DNA of 61,506 nt, from contig JAISUR010000043.1 in assembly GCA_031271975.1 (NCBI GenBank), forward strand, positions 1-61,506. Reading direction: 5' to 3'. Positions 1 through 7,487 of the stretch are shown here, in pieces (the first letter of the stretch is position 1; each line of letters starts with the position of its first letter). The translations under genes and the position numbers were made by a program. This stretch comes from Propionibacteriaceae bacterium (GTDB lineage: Bacteria; Actinomycetota; Actinomycetes; Propionibacteriales; Propionibacteriaceae). Under the pieces are notes generated by a model that ran no database searches, was not told where the DNA came from, and saw only the letters and a list, made by a program, of their open reading frames with translations.

Positions 1-126
1 GCCCAGGCTGAGGGTGTCGCCGCTCAGGTGACCGGCCGACATGACGAGCCTGCCTCGACCCGTCTCCTGCACCGGCATAGGAGCGGTGATCAAGCCGCCG
101 GTGATGATGACGCTGGAGCCCGTCAC
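1..126 (-). CDS. Possible N-terminal fragment of an unidentified protein, cut by the window edge
   Basis: An open frame of 42 codons runs from a GTG at 126 to the left edge without a stop. It begins VTGSSVIITGGLITAP and has a composition plausible for a real protein, with alternating hydrophobic beta-strand-like residues. No clear ribosome binding site precedes the GTG, and the frame stays open a little further upstream into the dispersed repeat, so the start is a guess. I do not recognise the family. It could be a chance open frame in GC-rich DNA. Confidence 0.25.
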   Translation of the reverse strand, partial: MTGSSVIITGGLITAPMPVQETGRGRLVMSAGHLSGDTLSLG

Positions 127-144
127 GCTGAACAGCCCAACACC

Positions 145-300
145 GTCATGCCGGACTCGTTCCGGCACCACCTCTCCCCGTCATGCCGGACTCGTTCCGG
201 CATCCTGGGACAAAGTCCCATGCACCCCGCAGGGGTGCCCCTGACGGGCCACACGGACTACGTCCGAGATCCCAGAACTTGCCCGGCATGACGGGCTGCG
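145..300. repeat. Modular palindromic dispersed repeat
   Basis: Two copies of the hairpin unit catgccggactcgttccggc are followed by the further palindromes gggacaaagtccc, caccccgcaggggtg and ggactacgtcc, and by a diverged catgacggg end. The same modules in the same order recur near 29.4 kb, 42.1 kb and 43.4-43.6 kb. Together with the possible partial gene to its left, it accounts for the stretch before position 365. No gene is visible in it. The role is unknown; it resembles REP/MITE-like intergenic repeats. Confidence 0.75.
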
Positions 301-364
301 GTTGCCGTAGGCGCGGCGCGAACGCTTTGTGGGACGTCACAGCCAAGGGGTCTACTCTGTTCCC

Positions 365-1279
365 ATGACATTCACCGAGGGTGGGAACTTCGAGGGTGGC
401 CGGGTTCGCAAGGGCAGTGGTGGCGGCAAAGCGGCCGGCGCCACTGGCATCGGGGCGGTGCTGCTGATCGCGGCGGCGTACCTGTTTGGCGGCGACCAAA
501 TTGGCTCTCTCGTAAGCAGTTTTGTGGGCAGCGGCGGCCTTTCGACGATCAGCGGCGGCGGCGGCGAAGCCGAAGGCTATGTGGAGGATTGCACGGCGGA
601 GGAGGCCAACACCGACCGCAATTGCCGGCTGTCGGCGACCGTCCAGTCGCTGGACGCCTATTGGGCCGAAACGCTGCCGGCGCAGGAGGGCATCAAGTAC
701 ACGATGCCCGCTGTCCTGAGCTTCGAGGGCGCGGCATCGACGGCTTGTGGCCAGGCGAATTCGTCCTCTGGGCCGTTCTACTGCCCCGGCGACGAGACGA
801 TCTACATCGACGTCAGCTTCTACGACCTGTTGCAGTCCCAGTACGGCGCGAGCGGCGGGGCGCTGGCCGAGGAATACGTGGTGGCGCACGAGATGGGCCA
901 CCACATCCAAGACCAGCTCAACCTGTTGGGCGGCTCGCAAGACTCCGGCGCGGATTCCGATTCGGTCAAGGTGGAATTGATGGCCGACTGCCTTGCGGGC
1001 ATGTGGGCCGGCGCCGCCGCCACGACCGTCGATCCGGACACCGGCAAGACGTTCCTGGAACCAATCACGAAAGAGCAGTTGACCGACGCCCTCAGCGCGG
1101 CGGCGGCTGTGGGCGATGACCACATCCAGCAGGCGTCCGCCGGCTACATCAACCCGGAGGCGTTCACCCACGGTACCTCGGATCAGCGCATGTACTGGTT
1201 CTCCGTCGGCTACAAGGATGGCACCATCGCCACCTGCAACACCTTCAACGCCGACTCGCTGGATCCGCCGGAAAGCTGA
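365..1279 (+). CDS. Neutral zinc metallopeptidase, YpfJ-like, membrane anchored
   Basis: This 304-residue protein belongs to the putative zinc metallopeptidase family typified by E. coli YpfJ. The N terminus is short, Gly/Arg/Lys rich and probably cytoplasmic. A transmembrane segment (about residues 26-43) follows, with the rest outside the membrane. The zinc motif HEMGHHIQ lies near residue 175 and supplies two histidines and the catalytic glutamate. A downstream ELMADCLAG stretch probably supplies the third ligand. The ATG at 365 is preferred over one at 329 because the family usually starts just before a Gly-rich basic stretch. The physiological substrate of this family is not established. 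Confidence 0.88.
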   Translation: MTFTEGGNFEGGRVRKGSGGGKAAGATGIGAVLLIAAAYLFGGDQIGSLVSSFVGSGGLSTISGGGGEAEGYVEDCTAEEANTDRNCRLSATVQSLDAYWAETLPAQEGIKYTMPAVLSFEGAASTACGQANSSSGPFYCPGDETIYIDVSFYDLLQSQYGASGGALAEEYVVAHEMGHHIQDQLNLLGGSQDSGADSDSVKVELMADCLAGMWAGAAATTVDPDTGKTFLEPITKEQLTDALSAAAAVGDDHIQQASAGYINPEAFTHGTSDQRMYWFSVGYKDGTIATCNTFNADSLDPPES

Positions 1280-1281
1280 CG

Positions 1282-1428
1282 CTACCCGTCGTCACCCTGG
1301 CCGAGCACTTCAGACAAGAATCCGCCAGACTCCGGCTCCGTCTCCTGGGCCTGCTCGACCTCCTCGGCGGCGTCCGCGATGTCGTCGGCCTGCTTGCCGA
1401 ACTCTTCCCTGATCGAGTACTTCTCCAC
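1282..1428 (-). CDS. Small acidic hypothetical protein
   Basis: A 48-codon frame starts with GTG (VEKYSIREEFGKQADD) and ends two bases from the convergent metallopeptidase gene. It is strongly acidic (EEVEQAQETEPE), Gln-rich and looks helical, unlike the basic or proline-rich translations expected from antisense GC-rich DNA. A run of G lies about 9 bases before the GTG and could act as a ribosome binding site. No family is recognised. It may be a genuine microprotein, or the end of a frame that continues upstream. Confidence 0.4.
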   Translation of the reverse strand: MEKYSIREEFGKQADDIADAAEEVEQAQETEPESGGFLSEVLGQGDDG

Positions 1429-1469
1429 TGCCCAACCCCCCGCTTGTGGAACTCGTCGAGTGTACCAAG

Positions 1470-1498
1470 AAGGGCCGCCCCCACTGGAGACGGCCCTT
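1470..1498 (-). terminator. Hairpin terminator downstream of the secreted protein gene
   Basis: The sequence aagggccg pairs with cggccctt around a 13-base loop, 19 bases past the stop at 1518. There is no long T run, as is common in actinomycetes. Confidence 0.55.
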
Positions 1499-1517
1499 GC
1501 TCGGCAACAGGTGAAAA

Positions 1518-3098
1518 CTACTTCACTTTCTTGGTGGTCTTCGACTTCGACCAGGACGAGTAGTACAGCTCGCCGTTCACGTTCTTGACCGCGCGGACCT
1601 TGAACACATACTTCTTGGATTTGCTCAGGCCCTTGATCTTCAGCGAGCCCTTGGAGGCCTTGACCAGCTTGACGTGCTTCGTCTTGGAGCCAGACTTGTG
1701 GTACTGCACCTCGACGTACTGGGCGCCGCCCTTCGGCTTGGACCAATAGACCTTGGCGTAGCGCTTGCCAGTCTTCGTCTTGGTCACCTTGTTGGCCTTC
1801 GGCTTGATGGTGAACGCGGTCGTGACCACGCACTTGTAGGCGCCCTTCCCGGAGACCTCCACGCTTGCCTGCCCGATGGACTTGTTGTGGGCGTACTTGA
1901 CGGTGTAGTCGCGGTTCTTCTTCAGCGTCTTGGAATCCAGGACCACCTTCACCGAAGGCTTCTTGGACTTGCCGGAATACGTCTGGTTCTTGACCGTCAG
2001 GGTCGCGTTCAGCAGGCACGACGGGTCGTTGCCGTCGTTAACGGTGCCATCGCCGAGGATCTCGCCCGAGAACGTGACGCCCGCGGGAACCTGGAGCACC
2101 GCGCCTTCGGGCACGTCCAGCGTCTGCTCGGGATCCAGGATCATGTCTTCAGCGAGCGTGACCGTGCCGTACACGGTGCCTTCGGTGGCGCGGAACACGA
2201 TGCCGGCAGTGACGTCCGCCGAGTCGTCGCCGGCGGTCGACCAGATAACCGCATTGCCGTCGATGGTCACGTCATAGTCGGAACTCACGATGTCTTTGCC
2301 GGTGTCCGGCCAAAGGCTGGCGAACTTCTTGTCCATCTCGAAAGTGCCGCCGGAGATGTTGATGGCGCCGGGATCCCGCGGGTTCAAGACGAGCGAGTCG
2401 CCGATGATGGTGCCTCCAGTGATGTCGAGCGTGCCGCTTCCGAAGCCGCGGACCGGGTACAGCGCCTCGATCTCGCCGCCGGAAATGGTGGCCTGGAAGC
2501 CGGTCGGCAACGCGATGCCCCACGGCCAGCTCTTGATCTTGCCGCTGACCATGTCCAGCGAGCCGTCAGCCAGCAGCAGGCCAAACCCCTCCGACTGCCC
2601 CTCATGCCAGGTGTCGATCTGGCCGCCGTCGATGACCACCTGGGCGTGCGACGCGTCAGAGATCAGGCCGTCGGAGATGCCGTCGCGGCCCTTGTTCTTG
2701 ATGGAGCCGTCGGCCAACTCGAACGTGCCGTCGGAATGCGACAGCGCGACCGCCAACTCCGCCTGGGCGTTGTAGTCGGCCTTCCAGGTGACCTTCGCGC
2801 CGTCGGCGATGTGGAACGCCATCGGAATGTTGTCGCGGCCCTGGGCGTCGCCGGTGATGGTGACGTCGCCGGTGATTTCGAACAGGTCCCAGTTGGTGAA
2901 CCAGTAGCGGCCGGGGAGCGAGAAGTTGTCGTAGTCGGCCTCCGCGGCGGACGTGAACGTCCAGCCTGGACCCGATGAATTGGATGTCAGGAAATTGTCG
3001 CTGAGCACGATGTCGCCCTCAGCCGCCTGCGCGCTGGGCATCGCGAGGACGCCGGACAGCGCTACAGCGAGTCCTGTAATAGCTGCGGTTAGCCTCAT
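1518..3098 (-). CDS. Secreted beta-helix-like protein with a lysine-rich Fn3-like C terminus
   Basis: This 526-residue exported protein starts at the ATG at 3098, with AGAAGGGAA as a good ribosome binding site. A signal peptide (about residues 1-25, cleavage after AQA) is clear. Residues about 60-330 are full of short repeats of the type ITGDVTITGDA, SGGEIEAL and ISGGTFEM, which suggest a right-handed beta-helix or adhesin-like fold. Residues about 360-526 form one or two lysine-rich beta-sandwich modules (NRDYTVKY, KYVFKVRAVK) like the Fn3-like repeats at the ends of surface proteins in gut Gram-positives. There is no LPXTG motif or membrane anchor, so it is either released or held to the wall by its very basic tail. 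The substrate is unknown. Confidence 0.7.
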   Translation of the reverse strand: MRLTAAITGLAVALSGVLAMPSAQAAEGDIVLSDNFLTSNSSGPGWTFTSAAEADYDNFSLPGRYWFTNWDLFEITGDVTITGDAQGRDNIPMAFHIADGAKVTWKADYNAQAELAVALSHSDGTFELADGSIKNKGRDGISDGLISDASHAQVVIDGGQIDTWHEGQSEGFGLLLADGSLDMVSGKIKSWPWGIALPTGFQATISGGEIEALYPVRGFGSGTLDITGGTIIGDSLVLNPRDPGAINISGGTFEMDKKFASLWPDTGKDIVSSDYDVTIDGNAVIWSTAGDDSADVTAGIVFRATEGTVYGTVTLAEDMILDPEQTLDVPEGAVLQVPAGVTFSGEILGDGTVNDGNDPSCLLNATLTVKNQTYSGKSKKPSVKVVLDSKTLKKNRDYTVKYAHNKSIGQASVEVSGKGAYKCVVTTAFTIKPKANKVTKTKTGKRYAKVYWSKPKGGAQYVEVQYHKSGSKTKHVKLVKASKGSLKIKGLSKSKKYVFKVRAVKNVNGELYYSSWSKSKTTKKVK

Positions 3099-3268
3099 GT
3101 GTTTCCCTTCTATTCGCATGGAGCAACTCGGTCCATTCAACAAACCCGAGGGCGAAAAGCGTCCCGTGGGGGTACGCGGAAGGGTTTCTTAGGCATGCGC
3201 GGCGCGCATCATGAGTACGCCCGCTACCGCGTTGTGTACTGCCGCACGCAGCACTGGTTATTTGGTGG

Positions 3269-3823
3269 TTACAGCATCTCCTTGAACAGGCTGGGCTCCG
3301 GCGCCGGAATGACGCAAGTGGAGACAATCGTGGAGCGTTCGCCACCCGCGTCGATCGCGGCTTGGACGGCCGAGCGCACGTCGGCCACCTCGCCGCAGAG
3401 CTTGAAGAAGGACTTGCCTCCGATGCCCATGCCCAGGCGCACCTCGATGAGCTGTATGCGGGAAGCCTTGGCCGCCGCGTCAGCGCCCACGATAGCCGAT
3501 GCGATGTCGAAATACTCCACCACGCCCAGCGCTTCCACCCGCTGCGGGGCGTCCAGCACGGCGTTGATTGCCGGAATCAGCGTGGGGTGGACGCGGGGAA
3601 TCGTCAGGTAGTTGACGACCTTCGCGCCGCCCAGCTCCAAACCGGCGGCCACCGCGGCCTTCATCGCGCCCACGTCGCCATGGACCATCACGATGAACTT
3701 GCCCGGGCACACCGGCTTCGCGAAGTCGAGCGTCACCTGGCCGGCCTTGAGCATCGTGTCGGCGGTCTCGATGCCGCGTGCGATGCTGGTGAGTTCGATG
3801 AGGCCGATTGAAACGATCGCCAT
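3269..3823 (-). CDS. pduT: Microcompartment shell protein PduT-like (tandem BMC trimer, Fe-S binding)
   Basis: At 184 residues it is the same length as Salmonella PduT. It consists of two tandem BMC domains (about 1-90 and 95-184), so three subunits make a pseudohexameric facet tile. The sequence KPVCPGKF places Cys39 where PduT has the cysteine that, from three subunits around the pore, binds a [4Fe-4S] cluster. The start at 3823 is favoured by AGAGGAAC 6 bases upstream and by the adjacent pduS stop. An earlier in-frame ATG (3847) lies inside pduS. As the last gene of the operon it probably relays electrons across the shell with PduS. PduT is typical of propanediol loci, not ethanolamine loci. 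Confidence 0.9.
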   Translation of the reverse strand: MAIVSIGLIELTSIARGIETADTMLKAGQVTLDFAKPVCPGKFIVMVHGDVGAMKAAVAAGLELGGAKVVNYLTIPRVHPTLIPAINAVLDAPQRVEALGVVEYFDIASAIVGADAAAKASRIQLIEVRLGMGIGGKSFFKLCGEVADVRSAVQAAIDAGGERSTIVSTCVIPAPEPSLFKEML

Positions 3824-3824
3824 G

Positions 3825-5144
3825 TCAGTTCCTCTCGATCCGGACATAGTCGGGGGTGACTTCGGTCACCTTGCCGGCGATGGACGCGTGCACGAGGCAG
3901 CCCGCGTCGGCGAAATCAACGCCGCCGATGACGTCGCCCACCTGCACCTGGACGCCCACCGCGACGCGCGGCGTGGACTGTTTCCCCACGCCATGCCGCA
4001 TGGGGATGATGACCTTCGGCGGCTCGAAGGTGCGGCACTCGTCGATGTGGGTGGGATACGCGCCCAATTTCAGCCGCTCGATGAGCCGCGATTGGGCGAT
4101 CTTGCGATACGGCCGCGATTCGGTGTGGCCCAGGTGGACCGTCTGGTCCGTGACCTTGGCGCCCTCGGCGCGCAGCATCCCCTTCACGTAGATATTCATG
4201 CGCCGCGGGGACAGCCCCATCGGGCAGGCGTACAACTCGCAGATGCCGCATTCGCAACACAACAGCGCGTCGGTCAGGTCCACTGGGTGGGTGTCGGTGC
4301 CGACAGAACGCATCACGCGGTGCGGCCGCATCTGGTGCCCGATGAGGTACCGCGGACACATCTCGGTACACATCGAACACTGGATGCAGATGGAGCGCGT
4401 TTGCGCGAGGATCCAATCGATCGGTTTGGAGCAGAAGTCGATTAGCGGATGGTCGTGCGGCAACACGATCAGGCCACCGTCCGCCTTGTTGTAACCCAGT
4501 GTTTCGGCGGCCTGCTGCTGGAACTGCTTGCCCATCATCGGCCCGCCGCGCACGACGGCGTAACGCGGCACCGCTGCGCCGCCCGCGCCTTGAATCAGGT
4601 CTGCGGCAGTCGTGCCCACCGGCACGTCCAGAATCTGCGGATTGGCAACTTCGCCCGTCACCGTCACAAACCGCCGCGTCACCGGGATGCCTTGCGAGGC
4701 GCGCTCGACGTTGAGCGCCGTGGTGACGTTGACGACGATGATCCCGATCTGGATCGGGATACCTCCGGGCGGCACGGTCTCGCCGGTGATCTCGAAGATG
4801 AGCGTCTGTTCGTCGCCAGCCGGATAGAACGAGTCAAGCTCGAAGATCTCGATGGCGTCCGTGCCAATGGCTTCGCGCAGCGCCGCGATCTCCCGGGCGT
4901 AATGCCGCTTCGTGCCGATCACTACTCGGGGGACCCCGGTCGCCTGGGCGATCTTCTTGATGCCGGAGACGATTTCGCGCGGAAACTCCCGCATGACGTA
5001 GCGGTCCGAGGCCAACAGCGGCTCACACTCGGCGGCGTTGATTACCAGGAGCTTCGCGCCAGTGACCAGCTTCTTGTGCGTGGGAAAGCCAGCGCCGCCC
5101 GCGCCGATGACACCGGCGTCGAACACCTGCTCGACCAAGCCCAT
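3825..5144 (-). CDS. pduS: PduS-like cobalamin reductase (RnfC-related flavin/Fe-S protein)
   Basis: This 439-residue protein aligns in layout with PduS. An N-terminal Gly-rich segment (GAGGAGFPTHKK, near residue 13) is the RnfC-type nucleotide/flavin region, followed by an SLBB domain (about 165-240). Two ferredoxin-like clusters follow: CIQCSMCTEMCP near residue 255 and CCECGICELYACP near 300. A biotinyl/barrel-like region forms the C terminus. PduS reduces cob(III)/cob(II)alamin so that an adenosyltransferase can remake coenzyme B12. It ends one base before pduT, with which it is coupled. In an ethanolamine operon it would support EutT and the ammonia-lyase reactivation cycle. That assignment is inference from context. 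Confidence 0.9.
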   Translation of the reverse strand: MGLVEQVFDAGVIGAGGAGFPTHKKLVTGAKLLVINAAECEPLLASDRYVMREFPREIVSGIKKIAQATGVPRVVIGTKRHYAREIAALREAIGTDAIEIFELDSFYPAGDEQTLIFEITGETVPPGGIPIQIGIIVVNVTTALNVERASQGIPVTRRFVTVTGEVANPQILDVPVGTTAADLIQGAGGAAVPRYAVVRGGPMMGKQFQQQAAETLGYNKADGGLIVLPHDHPLIDFCSKPIDWILAQTRSICIQCSMCTEMCPRYLIGHQMRPHRVMRSVGTDTHPVDLTDALLCCECGICELYACPMGLSPRRMNIYVKGMLRAEGAKVTDQTVHLGHTESRPYRKIAQSRLIERLKLGAYPTHIDECRTFEPPKVIIPMRHGVGKQSTPRVAVGVQVQVGDVIGGVDFADAGCLVHASIAGKVTEVTPDYVRIERN

Positions 5145-5157
5145 GATTTTGTCCGCC

Positions 5158-5598
5158 TTACTGCTTGACGATCGTGATGCTGTTCGACTTGGCGTAGTCG
5201 GTGGCCAAGGCCGTCAGGATCGCCTTTGCCCCCACAGTGATCGTGCCGCCCTTGGGAACACCCGACCCGCGAATGTCGGCTTCGTTGATCACGCGCTTGT
5301 TGGCTAAGTTCACCGCCGGCCCACCGCAGCAGGCCGCGGCCGCCGGCAGTGGCGTGGCCGGCAGCGCCGCCGCCCCACCGCCGTGGAACGCCCGGAAGGC
5401 TTCGATTGTCATCACGATGACCTGGCTGCCTTCCACATCCGAAGGCGTGCTGCCAGCCCTGGTGGCCAAGCCCGGCGCCAACACGGCCGCAGGGACGTTG
5501 CCGAAGGTGACCACCGCCGCGGCCGACGGGCCCGGCTCGGCGTTGAGCCGTTGCATGATCGCTTTGGTGACCGCGTCTACCAGTTTGTCTGTGTCCAT
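5158..5598 (-). CDS. Microcompartment-associated eut_hyp-like small protein
   Basis: This protein has 146 residues and starts with a strong AGGAG site at 5598. The N terminus (MDTDKLVDAVTKAIMQRL) is a short amphipathic helix followed by a Pro/Gly/Ala linker, the usual form of a cargo-encapsulation peptide. The middle is Ala-rich with an AACCGG cysteine pair. The end (VINEADIRGSG, then TITVGAKAILTALATDYA) carries the pattern of an invariant strand-turn-helix shared with the N-terminal part of EutT here. It resembles the uncharacterised eut_hyp family found in diol and ethanolamine microcompartment loci. No reaction is known. A lumenal cobalamin or Fe-S partner role is possible because it sits between pduL and pduS. 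Confidence 0.55.
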   Translation of the reverse strand: MDTDKLVDAVTKAIMQRLNAEPGPSAAAVVTFGNVPAAVLAPGLATRAGSTPSDVEGSQVIVMTIEAFRAFHGGGAAALPATPLPAAAACCGGPAVNLANKRVINEADIRGSGVPKGGTITVGAKAILTALATDYAKSNSITIVKQ

Positions 5599-5618
5599 TT
5601 CTTACTCCTGTTTCGAGC

Positions 5619-6284
5619 CTATTGGGGCAGGATCGTGCCGACCATGCCCTTCTTGAAGCCACACGCGTTGGCTTCGTCGTAGTCGATGTGCATGTAGGTG
5701 GCGAAGTTGGGCGAAACGCGCAACACGGTGTTGTCGAATGTCACCGCCCGCTCACCTGCGACGCGCACGCTCACCTGTTGGCGATCGCGCAAGCCATAAC
5801 GTTCCGCGTAGCTGGGGTGCATGTGGATGTGCCGCAGCGCAACCATGACGCCGTGATCCAATTCCACCTCGCCCGCCGGACCGACCAACCGGATTCCGGG
5901 GGTGCCCGCCAGATCGCCCGATAGGCGAACCGGCGGTTTCACCCCCAGCATGAGCGCGTCCGTGGCCGATATTTCCACTTGGGTCTCAGCGCGTTCCGGT
6001 CCGAGAATCACCACCGCACCGAACTCGCCCTTCGGCCCAACCACGCCGATACGCTCCCGGCAAACGAACTGCCCCGGCTGCGACAAGTCGGCAATCGACG
6101 TGAGCGGCACGCCTTTGCCGAACAGGATGTCGGCGTGCTCGCGGGTCACATGCACGTGCCGCCCGGACGCCTCCAACTCCACCTGCATGACCGGCGGGCC
6201 CGCTAGTGGGCGCACCTGCTGCCAGACGCGTTCGACCAGGGCTTCGACCAATTGCTCATCGTTCATAGTTGCCCAATCCGTCAT
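5619..6284 (-). CDS. pduL: Phosphate acyltransferase PduL/EutD type
   Basis: At 221 residues, this protein converts acetyl-CoA and phosphate to acetyl phosphate and CoA, recycling CoA inside the shell. The PduL family signature histidines are visible in SGRHVHVT, RHIHMHP and YMHIDYDEANA, which hold the two zinc ions. The N-terminal residues, about 7-27 (MNDEQLVEALVERVWQQV), form an amphipathic helix resembling an encapsulation peptide. The ATG at 6284 overlaps the eutT stop as ATGA; an ATG at 6266 is the alternative start. It is unrelated to Pta, so it is best called PduL, although it fills the EutD step of this pathway. Confidence 0.92.
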   Translation of the reverse strand: MTDWATMNDEQLVEALVERVWQQVRPLAGPPVMQVELEASGRHVHVTREHADILFGKGVPLTSIADLSQPGQFVCRERIGVVGPKGEFGAVVILGPERAETQVEISATDALMLGVKPPVRLSGDLAGTPGIRLVGPAGEVELDHGVMVALRHIHMHPSYAERYGLRDRQQVSVRVAGERAVTFDNTVLRVSPNFATYMHIDYDEANACGFKKGMVGTILPQ

Positions 6285-7075
6285 ACCGACTTGTAACCCC
6301 CTGTCTTGGCCTTCAGCATCATGATGTACGCCACAGACGAGAGCCGGTTCAGCGCCCGGATGATGTCCTCGCGCCGCGGCGGCTGGCCTTCGCGTTTGAA
6401 CGCCGCGTAGGCCGCCAACTCCACTTCGCGCACCTTGGTGCGCAGCAGGTTGAGCGTCACCACAGCCTCGCCGTCCGCCACTGTTGTCATGAAGTGCGGG
6501 ATGCCGAATGTGGGCTGCGGGTCGTGCGACAGTGACCGGATCTCGGCTTGGGTGAGCCCGATCACCTTGCGCTCCTCGAGCCGCAACCCCAGCACTTCGG
6601 CGCGCAGGATCTGCTGGACGTGCTGCAACACGTCGGCCAGGTCGGCCACGCCTTTGGGCAGGCCCAGCCGGGTGAACACCACTTGCGCGGCCAGAATCTG
6701 AGCCTCCAGCGAATCCAACTGGCCGCGCAGCATGATGTTGGGATGGTCCTTCGGCACCAGCACGTTGCCGGCCAACGCCGTCATGTGCTCGTCCTTCTCA
6801 GCGACCTGCGAGCCGTCCAGCAACTCGTAGTGATCCGGCTTGGTGAAGGCCGGCAGGGCCGATACGGGCGCAGCCGGAGCCTTCTCGGCAACCGGGCCCG
6901 GCTGCGGCAGATGCGTCTCCCGGCGCGAGCCGACCACCAAGTCGATCCGCTGATCCACCAACCAGGCCTTCGCCGACGGCGTGACCACCGTGCCCTCAGG
7001 CACGGCAAACTCAGTCATCGCCGCGAGATCAGCATTTGCAAGCTGGTCGCGCACCATCTTTTCGGTCAATACCAT
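6281..7075 (-). CDS. eutT: Cobalamin adenosyltransferase EutT (cysteine-free type)
   Basis: This 264-residue ATP:cob(I)alamin adenosyltransferase is of the PduO/EutT fold. The C-terminal two thirds contain HPNIMLRGQLDSLEAQIL and RALNRLSSVAYIMML, helices typical of Cob_adeno_trans. The N-terminal 50 residues (TVVTPSAKAWLVDQRIDLVV) are the EutT-specific module. No cysteine occurs in the protein, so the HX11CCX2C metal site of Salmonella EutT is absent, as in EutT proteins of some Firmicutes. It supplies adenosylcobalamin for EutBC, with PduS as a likely reductant. AGGAGG sits 6 bases before the start. The 84 bases between it and the preceding shell gene hold only this ribosome binding site and weak dyads. 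Confidence 0.88.
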   Translation of the reverse strand: MVLTEKMVRDQLANADLAAMTEFAVPEGTVVTPSAKAWLVDQRIDLVVGSRRETHLPQPGPVAEKAPAAPVSALPAFTKPDHYELLDGSQVAEKDEHMTALAGNVLVPKDHPNIMLRGQLDSLEAQILAAQVVFTRLGLPKGVADLADVLQHVQQILRAEVLGLRLEERKVIGLTQAEIRSLSHDPQPTFGIPHFMTTVADGEAVVTLNLLRTKVREVELAAYAAFKREGQPPRREDIIRALNRLSSVAYIMMLKAKTGGYKSV

Positions 7076-7159
7076 GTGTCACCTCCTACGCGGCAGGGCA
7101 CGTCGCGCAGTCTCCCAGGACTTGCCCGGGCTGCAAGGGTGGGACTAGGGTGGCGGACC

Positions 7160-7453
7160 CTAGCCTTTCAGCGTCGGCAGGATGTACTCGACCTCGGCGT
7201 GCGGACGCGGAATGACATGCACGGAAATCAACTCGCCCACGCGGTCAGCCGCAGCGGCACCCGCGTCAGTGGCGGCCTTCACCGCGCCGACGTCGCCGCG
7301 CACCATCACGGTCACCAAGCCGCCGCCGACATGCACTTTGCCGATCAGCGTCACATTGGCGGCCTTGACCATCGCGTCAGCGGCCTCAATCGAACCGACG
7401 AGTCCCTTGGTTTCGACCATCCCCAGTGCGATGCTCACGTTGGGATCTGCCAT
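7160..7453 (-). CDS. eutM: Microcompartment hexameric shell protein EutM/PduA type (copy 2)
   Basis: This is a 97-residue single BMC domain protein with the canonical [18 protein letters not shown] start, VHVGGGLVT pore strand and [15 protein letters not shown] end. It tiles the facets as hexamers whose central pore passes ethanolamine or acetaldehyde. It differs from the other EutM at 16612-16893 mainly at the N terminus and at two internal or terminal residues, while the DNA differs at many third positions. It lies between eutE and eutT with a good AGGAG site. Confidence 0.95.
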   Translation of the reverse strand: MADPNVSIALGMVETKGLVGSIEAADAMVKAANVTLIGKVHVGGGLVTVMVRGDVGAVKAATDAGAAAADRVGELISVHVIPRPHAEVEYILPTLKG

Positions 7454-7487
7454 TTTCTTCTCCTGTTTCTAGTTTTGTTTGGTTTGT

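Noticed and set aside
41-368. Plus-strand small frames at the left edge
   Set aside because: They are made by the palindromic dispersed repeat and carry no ribosome binding site.
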